Assembly: GCF_002234535.1 (NCBI RefSeq)
Contig: NZ_CP022521.1
Location: 3,038,001 to 3,102,000 of the forward strand
Reading direction: 5' to 3'
Length of the DNA stretch: 64,000 nt
Origin: Actinoalloteichus hoggarensis
GTDB taxonomy: Bacteria; Actinomycetota; Actinomycetes; Mycobacteriales; Pseudonocardiaceae
Each line of letters begins with the position of its first letter. Positions within the stretch are counted from its first letter, which is position 1. The translations under genes were made by a program, and so were the position numbers. Shown piece by piece: positions 58,468 through 64,000 of this stretch. The notes under the pieces are model-generated. The model did no database searches and had not been told where the DNA came from. It was given only the letters and a program-made list of their open reading frames with translations.

Positions 58468-60561
58468 ATGGCCGGCCAGGCAGGGATCGATCAGTCGTGG
58501 GGCGAACGGACCCCGTACGGTCCGGGCGAGCGGTGGCCTGTCCGCGTGGACGCCCATCTCGTCGACGGGGTGCGGCAGGAGCACGTGGAGCGGTGGATTC
58601 CGACCGTCGCCGTCCTGCACTCCAACGGCGACGGAATGCAGCTGGGAGTCGCCCGCGGTCGCATCGTCGGTGTCCGAGGGCGCGCCGACGACCGCGTCAA
58701 CCACGGCAGGCTCGACCCGAAGGGCCTCTACGGCTGGCAGGCCAACGGCTCCCGCGACCGACTCACCGTTCCACTCGTCCGTGAGGCGGGCGAACTCGTG
58801 GAGGCCACCTGGGACGAGGCCATGGATCGCATCGTGCGGCGCACCACCGAACTGCTCGCCGAGCGCGGCCCGAGCGCGATCGGTTTCCACACCAGCGGTC
58901 AGCTCTTCGCCGAGGAGTACTACACACTGGCGGCGATCGCACGGGGTGGACCGGGCACGAGTCACCTTGACGGCAACATCACCAGGCCGTGCACGGCCAC
59001 GGCGGCTTCCGTGAAGGAGTCGTTCGGCTGTGACGGGCAGCCGGGCTCCTACACCGACGTCGACCATGCGGACACGATCGCGCTGTTCGGGCATAATGTC
59101 GCGGCGACGCAGGCGGTGTTGTGGTCGCGCATCCTGGACCGACTGGCCGGGCCGAATCCCCCGGCGCTGCTGTGCGTCGACCCCAGGACGACCCCCGCCG
59201 CCAAGGCCGCGACACTGGCGGTCCAGGTGAACACTCTCCATCTCATTCGCGGGACGCTCGGCAGACCGGGAGCGGGCGTACTGCAGATGAACGGCCAGCC
59301 GACCGCCCAGAACGCGAGGGAGTGCGGCGCCGACGGTGATCTCACCGGCTTCCGCGGCTGGGCGAATCCGAAGCACATCGACGAGCTGGCCGCACTGTGG
59401 AAGATGGACCGGGCGAAGCTCGATCACGGCAAGCCCCCCGCCCACGCGATGAAGATGTCGCAGTACGCCGAGGAGGGCACGCTCGGCCTGTTGTGGGTCT
59501 CGGCCACGAACCCGGCGGTCTCGCTTCCGGAGCCGCGGCGGGTCCGCCGGATACTCCGAGGCGAGAGCCTGTCCCTGGTGGTCCAGGACGGCTTCCCCAC
59601 CGAGACCGCCGACCTCGCCGACGTGGTCCTGCCCGCCGCGTTGTGGGATGAGAAGACCGGAGTCTTCACCAACGCCGCCCGTACGGTCCACTTCTCCGGC
59701 AAGGCGGTGGAACCGCCCGGTTCGGCCCGGTCGGACCTGGACATCCTCCTCGACTTCGTCCGCAGGCTGGACCTGCGTGACCAGGCGGGCGATCCCTTCC
59801 CCGACTGGCATGACTCCGAGTCGGCCTTCGAGGCCTGGAAGGCGGCCGGCGCGGGACGGCCGTGCGACTACACCGGGCTCACACACGAGCGGCTCCGGTC
59901 CACCGGCCCGGTGCAGTGGTTTTGCGACGACAGACACCCCGACGGCACGGAACGGCTGGACGCCGACGGGCGATTCTCCGCGCGACCGGAGCACTGCGAG
60001 AACTACGGCCACGACCTGATCAGCGGGACGCCGATCGAAGTCGAACGTCACCGGGCGTACAACTCGGACGGACGGGCGATGATCCGTGCGAGGCCGTACG
60101 TCTCCGCCCCGGAGGGCGCGTCGGCCGACCACCCGTTCTCGTTGATCACCGGACGCAGCCTCTACCAGTTCCACACCCGCACCAAGACCGCCCGCGTGCC
60201 CGAACTGGACCGGGCCGCTCCGGACGTCTGGGTGGGGGTCGCGGCCTCCGACGCGGCCGCCTTCGGCTTCGACGACGGACGGCTCGCCGAGATCACCACC
60301 CCTCGGGGCATGGCCCGCGCGACCGTCCGGATCGGCGAGATCCGTCCCGGCGTCCGCCTCCCCTTCCACTACGGCTACTGGGACGTGTCGGAGCCCGAGG
60401 GCGGCCACCGGGCGGCCAACGAGCTGACCCGCACCGACTGGGACCCGGTGTCCAAGCAACCCGTCTTCAAGCTGGCGGCGGCCAGGATCGCCGCCGTCGA
60501 GCCCGATACGCCGTCGCCGGTGACGTCGGGGTCCGGACCCGAGAACGGAGGAGCGCCATGA
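58468..60561 (+). CDS. Molybdopterin oxidoreductase lacking the N-terminal Fe-S cysteines
   Basis: A 697-residue cytosolic member of the DMSO-reductase superfamily (nitrate reductase/formate dehydrogenase-like). At the usual CxxCxxxC [4Fe-4S] site this protein reads TVAVLHSNGDGMQLGV (about residues 46-62), without cysteines, followed by the conserved GRIVGVRGRADDRVNHGRLDPKGLYGWQ. LDGNITRPCTATAA retains C175 at the molybdenum-ligand position. The C-terminal molydopterin-binding domain (PFSLITGRSLYQFHTRTKT) is complete. GAGGGGA precedes ATG 58468. Its stop overlaps the next gene's ATG (ATGA), so translation is coupled with a zinc alcohol dehydrogenase. Substrate unknown. Confidence 0.87.
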   Translation: MAGQAGIDQSWGERTPYGPGERWPVRVDAHLVDGVRQEHVERWIPTVAVLHSNGDGMQLGVARGRIVGVRGRADDRVNHGRLDPKGLYGWQANGSRDRLTVPLVREAGELVEATWDEAMDRIVRRTTELLAERGPSAIGFHTSGQLFAEEYYTLAAIARGGPGTSHLDGNITRPCTATAASVKESFGCDGQPGSYTDVDHADTIALFGHNVAATQAVLWSRILDRLAGPNPPALLCVDPRTTPAAKAATLAVQVNTLHLIRGTLGRPGAGVLQMNGQPTAQNARECGADGDLTGFRGWANPKHIDELAALWKMDRAKLDHGKPPAHAMKMSQYAEEGTLGLLWVSATNPAVSLPEPRRVRRILRGESLSLVVQDGFPTETADLADVVLPAALWDEKTGVFTNAARTVHFSGKAVEPPGSARSDLDILLDFVRRLDLRDQAGDPFPDWHDSESAFEAWKAAGAGRPCDYTGLTHERLRSTGPVQWFCDDRHPDGTERLDADGRFSARPEHCENYGHDLISGTPIEVERHRAYNSDGRAMIRARPYVSAPEGASADHPFSLITGRSLYQFHTRTKTARVPELDRAAPDVWVGVAASDAAAFGFDDGRLAEITTPRGMARATVRIGEIRPGVRLPFHYGYWDVSEPEGGHRAANELTRTDWDPVSKQPVFKLAAARIAAVEPDTPSPVTSGSGPENGGAP

Positions 60562-61742
60562 AGGCAGTGACCTGGCACGGCAGACGAGACGTGCGAGTCG
60601 AGACGGTGCCCGACCCGGTGCTGCGTGAGCCGGACGACGTGATCGTGCGCGTCACCTCCACCGGCCTGTGCGGCTCGGACCTGCATCTGTACGAGGTGCT
60701 CGGCCCGTTCCTGGAACCCGGTGACATCCTGGGACACGAGCCGATGGGCGTGGTCGAGGAGGTCGGCTCCGGCGTCACGGCGGTGCGACCCGGCGACCGG
60801 GTGGTGGTGCCCTTCAACGTCTCGTGCGGCACCTGTCACATGTGCGCGGGCGGCCTGCACTCTCAGTGCGAGACCACCCAGGTGCGCGGGGCGGGGATGG
60901 GCGGGTCGTTGTTCGGCTACACGAAGCTGTACGGTCAGGTCCCCGGTGGGCAGGCCGAGTACCTGCGCGTTCCTTTCGGCAACGCTCTGCCGATCCCGGT
61001 GCCGCAAGGCCCTGCCGACGACCGTTTCCTCTTCCTGTCGGACGTGTTGCCGACCGCCTGGCAGGCCGTCGAGTACGCGGACATCCCCGACGGCGGCAGC
61101 GTCGTCGTACTCGGGCTCGGCCCGATCGGAGACATGGCCGCCCGGATCGCGCTGCATCGCGGGGCGGGGCTGGTCATCGGCGTGGACCGGGTGCCCGTCC
61201 GGCTGGCCAGGGCACGCGGCAGGGGAGTGCACACCATCGACCTGCGCGATCACGACGACGACCTCGCCGACGCCGTGCGGGATCTGACCGACGGGCGCGG
61301 GCCGGACTCGGTGATCGACGCGGTGGGGATGGAGGCGCACGGCTCGCCCGTGGCCGGGATCGCCCAGCGTCTCGTGGGCCGACTGCCCGCTCCGGTGGCG
61401 CAGAAGCTGATGCAGACCGCCGGGCTGGACCGGATGCACGCGCTCTATCAGGCCGTGGACGTCGTGCGACGGGGCGGGACGATCTCGTTGTCGGGCGTCT
61501 ACGGCGGGATGGCCGACCCGATGCCGATGCTGACCTTGTTCGACAAGCAGATCCGACTGCACATGGGGCAGGCCAACGTCCATCGCTGGGTCGAGGATCT
61601 GCTGCCGCTGCTCGACGACGACGATCCGCTCGGCGTCGACTCCTTCGCGACGCATCACGTTCCGCTCGCCGCCGCACCACAGGCCTACGAGATGTTTCAG
61701 AAGAAGCAGGACGGTGCCGTCAAGGTGCTGTTCCAGCCGTGA
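60558..61742 (+). CDS. Zinc-dependent alcohol/formaldehyde dehydrogenase-like MDR enzyme
   Basis: A 394-residue zinc dehydrogenase. Catalytic zinc ligands lie in TGLCGSDLHLYEV and ILGHEPMGVVEEVG. The structural-zinc cysteines are CGTCHMCAGGLHSQC. VVVLGLGPIGDMAARIALHRGAGLVIGVDRV is the NAD-binding loop. The extended region RLVGRLPAPVAQKLMQTAGLDRMHALYQAVDVVRRGGTISLSGVYGG resembles glutathione-independent formaldehyde dehydrogenase-type proteins. The ATG overlaps the upstream molybdoenzyme stop by 4 bases, and GGAGGAG is present. The pair may act in sequence on an alcohol/aldehyde. Confidence 0.88.
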   Translation: MKAVTWHGRRDVRVETVPDPVLREPDDVIVRVTSTGLCGSDLHLYEVLGPFLEPGDILGHEPMGVVEEVGSGVTAVRPGDRVVVPFNVSCGTCHMCAGGLHSQCETTQVRGAGMGGSLFGYTKLYGQVPGGQAEYLRVPFGNALPIPVPQGPADDRFLFLSDVLPTAWQAVEYADIPDGGSVVVLGLGPIGDMAARIALHRGAGLVIGVDRVPVRLARARGRGVHTIDLRDHDDDLADAVRDLTDGRGPDSVIDAVGMEAHGSPVAGIAQRLVGRLPAPVAQKLMQTAGLDRMHALYQAVDVVRRGGTISLSGVYGGMADPMPMLTLFDKQIRLHMGQANVHRWVEDLLPLLDDDDPLGVDSFATHHVPLAAAPQAYEMFQKKQDGAVKVLFQP

Positions 61743-61747
61743 CCGAC

Positions 61748-61786
61748 GACGCGGGGCGCCGGAGTGTCTGGTCGTCGCCCCGCGTC
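61748..61786 (+). terminator. Strong terminator of the molybdoenzyme-ADH operon
   Basis: 11-bp perfect stem GACGCGGGGCG/CGCCCCGCGTC with a 17-nt loop, starting 6 bp after the ADH stop codon. Confidence 0.75.
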
Positions 61787-61931
61787 CACCACCCGTCCGC
61801 GGGCTTCTCGGCGGCGTCGGCTCGGCGCGGTCGCGACCGTCGACGCATGCGGGCGCCGCGTGGACCTCGCGAACCGGACGAGTACGCGAACCGACGAGTA
61901 CCCAGGCAGGAACACCGAGAGGAGCAGCACG

Positions 61932-62777
61932 ATGACGGACACCATCCTCGTGACCGGTGCGGGCACCGGCTTCGGCAGAGAGGTCGCCCTGCGGCTGGCG
62001 GCGGGCGGCCATGACGTGATCGCCGGAGTGGAGATCGTCGCGCAGGTCGCGGCCCTGCGCGACGCCGCGCGGGATCGCGGCGTGGCACTGCGGGTGGAGC
62101 GCCTGGACGTGACCGATCCCGGGGATCGGGAACGCGCGGTGCGGTTCGATGTCGACGTGCTGCTCAACAACGCGGGCATCGCGGAAGGCGGCGCGACGGT
62201 GGACATCCCGGCCGAACGCCTACGCAGACAGTTCGAGGTCAACGTCTTCGGGCCCGTCCTGCTCACCCAGGGCATCGCCAAGCGGATGGCTCGGAAGGGC
62301 GGTGGTCGGATCGTCTTCATGTCCTCGGTCGCCGGGCTGATGACCGATCCGTTCACCGGAGCGTACTCCGGGTCGAAGCACGCTCTCGAGGCCTTCGCCG
62401 ATGCACTCGATCAGGAACTCGCGGAGTTCGGCGTCACCGTGGCGACGATCAACCCGGGGCCGTTCCTCACCGGGTTCAACGACACGATGTTCGAGGCATG
62501 GAAGACCTGGCGTGACGATCCGTCGGACCGGCTGGTGGACCACTCGACGTTGGCCTTCCCTCACGAGCAGTTCGACCCGGAGCCGGTGTTCGAGGCGACG
62601 GTGCGCGTGCTGCTGGGCGAGGACACCCGCTACCGGCATGTGCTGCCCGTCGAGAACGAGGACTCGATACGACGGCAGGTCGACGCCCAGTGGGATCGAC
62701 GACTCAACGACGGGACCCGCCCCGCGCCCGCGCAGGCCGCGCGGGACATGAAACCCGGTACGCCCGCGGCCCCCTGA
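61932..62777 (+). CDS. Short-chain dehydrogenase/reductase
   Basis: A 281-residue classical SDR. TILVTGAGTGFGREVALRLAAGG is the NAD(P)-binding motif, VDVLLNNAGIAEGG the NNAG motif, IVFMSSVAGLMTDPFTGAYSGSKHAL the catalytic Ser-Tyr-Lys (YxxxK), and ATINPGPFLTGFND the post-catalytic loop. Substrate not defined. AGGAG precedes the ATG at 61932. It follows the ADH gene after a terminator and is convergent with an aldehyde dehydrogenase gene. Confidence 0.92.
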   Translation: MTDTILVTGAGTGFGREVALRLAAGGHDVIAGVEIVAQVAALRDAARDRGVALRVERLDVTDPGDRERAVRFDVDVLLNNAGIAEGGATVDIPAERLRRQFEVNVFGPVLLTQGIAKRMARKGGGRIVFMSSVAGLMTDPFTGAYSGSKHALEAFADALDQELAEFGVTVATINPGPFLTGFNDTMFEAWKTWRDDPSDRLVDHSTLAFPHEQFDPEPVFEATVRVLLGEDTRYRHVLPVENEDSIRRQVDAQWDRRLNDGTRPAPAQAARDMKPGTPAAP

Positions 62778-62944
62778 CCTTCTCGACCAGGGAGCCGCCT
62801 GTCCCCATGGGGTGGACGGCGCAGCGTCGCCGGACCGCCGAACGGACCCGCGCGATGGCGGTTGATGGAAGCGGAGACCGGTACGGGTTCCGCCCCACCC
62901 GGCCGATCCGTTCGGGCGTCGAGCCGTTTCAGCGCCAGAGCCTT

Positions 62945-64000
62945 CTAGAGGCGGACCATCACCGTCTTCGCCTCGGTGTAGGCGTCCAGGACGTCGGTGC
63001 CGTGTTCACGACCGATGCCGGACTCCTTGACACCGCCGAAGGGCAGTGTCCCGCTGCTCATCTCTCCCCAGGTGTTCACCCATACCGTGCCCGCGCGCAG
63101 CGCGGCGGCGGTGCGGTGGGCGGTGGACACGTCTCTGGTCCAGACGGATGCGGCGAGCCCGTACACCGTGTCGTCACCCAGCCGGACGGCATCCTCGACG
63201 TCGGTGAAGGACATGATCGCCGCCACCGGGCCGAACACCTCCTCCTGCGCGATGCGCATGTCGTTGGTGACGTTGTCGATCAGCGTCGGCGGCACGAACA
63301 ACCCGCTGTCGCCGAGTGGCCTGCCGCCGAGCATGATCTCGGCGCCTTCCTCGCGAGCCACGTCGAGATAGGAGAGGACCCGGTCGAAATGCTCCCGGTA
63401 GGCCAGCGGTCCCATGACGGTGTGCGGGTGGAAGGGATCGCCGGGCACGTATCGACTCAGCTCCGCGGTCAGGAGCGCACCGAACTCCTCGCGGATCGAC
63501 TCCTGGACGAGGATGCGGGTCCCCGCGACACAGCCCTGTCCGCTGCCCGCGCAGAAGGCCGCCGCCGCGGCCGCCGCGGCGGCGGGGAGATCCGCGTCGG
63601 CGAACACGATGGTCGGCGACTTCCCGCCGAGTTCGAGGGTGACCCGGGCCAGGGTGTCGGCCGAGCCGCGCAGGACACGCCTGCCGATCCGTCCGGATCC
63701 CGTGAAGGACACCTTGTTCACGTCGGGGTGCCCGGCCAGGGCAGCACCGGTGACGGGGCCCGTGCCGGTCACGACGTTGATCACGCCGGCGGGCAGGTCC
63801 GTCTCGGCGAGCAGCGAGGCGAGCCGCAGCGCGCTCAACGGGCTCTGCTCGGCGGGCTTCAGGACCACGGTGTTGCCGGTGGCCAACGCGGCCGCGAGCT
63901 TCCACGACGCCTGGAGCATGGGGCCGTTCCACGCGATGATCGCCCCCACGACCCCGAGCGGCTCGCGAAGAACGTAGTCCAGCCGGGAACCGTCGCTCGG
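62945..64000 (-). CDS. Aldehyde dehydrogenase (5' end cut by the window)
   Basis: The C-terminal 351 codons of an NAD(P)-dependent aldehyde dehydrogenase; the start lies beyond 64000. The frame enters as DYVLREPLGVVGAIIAWNGPM (a typical PxGVxxxIxPWNxP segment), then KLAAALATGNTVVLKPAEQSPLSAL, KVSFTGSGRIGRRV, catalytic Glu in ARVTLELGGKSPTIVFADAD and catalytic Cys in AGSGQGCVAGTRILVQ. The C-terminus EVFGPVAAIMSF and LPFGGVKESGIGREHG is complete. Substrate unknown. Confidence 0.92.
   Translation of the reverse strand, partial: PSDGSRLDYVLREPLGVVGAIIAWNGPMLQASWKLAAALATGNTVVLKPAEQSPLSALRLASLLAETDLPAGVINVVTGTGPVTGAALAGHPDVNKVSFTGSGRIGRRVLRGSADTLARVTLELGGKSPTIVFADADLPAAAAAAAAAFCAGSGQGCVAGTRILVQESIREEFGALLTAELSRYVPGDPFHPHTVMGPLAYREHFDRVLSYLDVAREEGAEIMLGGRPLGDSGLFVPPTLIDNVTNDMRIAQEEVFGPVAAIMSFTDVEDAVRLGDDTVYGLAASVWTRDVSTAHRTAAALRAGTVWVNTWGEMSSGTLPFGGVKESGIGREHGTDVLDAYTEAKTVMVRL

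Noticed and set aside
58051-60459. Long minus-strand frame (802 codons) opposite the molybdoenzyme
   Set aside because: No motif; the plus strand has a complete Mo-oxidoreductase with ribosome site.
1-64000. CRISPR arrays, tRNA or rRNA genes, insertion sequences, prophage or conjugative genes
   Set aside because: No regularly spaced repeats, no cloverleaf-like segments and no transposase, integrase or phage motifs were recognised; a tool-based scan would settle tRNAs.
1-64000. A secondary-metabolite gene cluster built around the P450, dioxygenase and transporters
   Set aside because: No polyketide synthase, NRPS, terpene or RiPP core gene is present and the candidate tailoring genes are scattered among unrelated ones.

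Overview
The window is a stretch of high-GC (about 70 % or more) actinomycete chromosome. Single genes and short operons on both strands have strong GC bias at third codon positions, frequent GTG starts, several apparently leaderless genes and GC-rich hairpin terminators. An F420-type luciferase-like monooxygenase, a cytochrome P450, an HTH-citrate synthase fusion, an AA10 polysaccharide monooxygenase and Tat or Sec secreted glycosidases suggest an aerobic, soil-type, Streptomyces/Pseudonocardiaceae-like organism. The genus cannot be fixed from this sequence alone. No rRNA, tRNA, CRISPR array, transposase, integrase or prophage gene was seen.

Layout. 0-10 kb: HAD phosphatase with a coding minisatellite, LLM oxidoreductase, two divergent citrate synthases (one fused to a DNA-binding domain) around a palindromic operator, GNAT, endonuclease V, peptide deformylase divergent from an ArsR-like regulator across paired palindromes, a second ArsR-like regulator and a PEP-mutase-family enzyme. 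10-18 kb: a DHA2 efflux pump behind a SoxR/MerR-type promoter, an ABC exporter, a Tat-exported (alpha/alpha)6 glycosidase and a sugar-binding lipoprotein. 18-29 kb: a frameshifted GH25 lysozyme, an MFS pump, then a sugar-acid catabolic locus (OtnC and OtnK on the minus strand; DRL-like dehydrogenase, GntP permease and DeoR regulator on the plus strand). 28-41 kb: MarR regulator/DODA dioxygenase pair, two GNATs, LPMO, quinone oxidoreductase behind a second SoxR-type box, P450, MFS, Rsm22-like methyltransferase, glutamate decarboxylase and AEC carrier. 41-48 kb: secreted GH43 and beta-helix enzymes downstream of a LacI-type operator, a DinB protein, and a GH84 N-acetylglucosaminidase behind a DasR-type dre site. 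48-52 kb: NTF2-like/TetR divergent pair sharing a 15-bp gap, an AldO-like alditol oxidase and a serine beta-lactamase-like hydrolase. 52-57 kb: a 1316-residue protein joining a DyP-type haem peroxidase to a complete glycyl-radical enzyme. 57-64 kb: DJ-1/PfpI protein, small HVA-type protein, molybdopterin oxidoreductase without its usual N-terminal Fe-S cysteines coupled to a zinc alcohol dehydrogenase, an SDR, and an aldehyde dehydrogenase cut by the window end.

How the genes fit together. Three themes recur: (i) redox and xenobiotic defence (two SoxR-like promoters, efflux pumps, DODA/MarR, P450, DJ-1); (ii) polysaccharide and amino-sugar use (LPMO, GH84 with dre, GH43, beta-helix protein, GH25, sugar-binding lipoprotein); (iii) small sugar-acid metabolism (OtnK/OtnC/DRL/GntP/DeoR). 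The most unusual item is the DyP-glycyl radical enzyme fusion. It pairs an oxygen-sensitive radical enzyme with a peroxidase in an apparently aerobic genome, with no radical-SAM activase in view. Several genes lie next to well-formed palindromic operators, reported separately.
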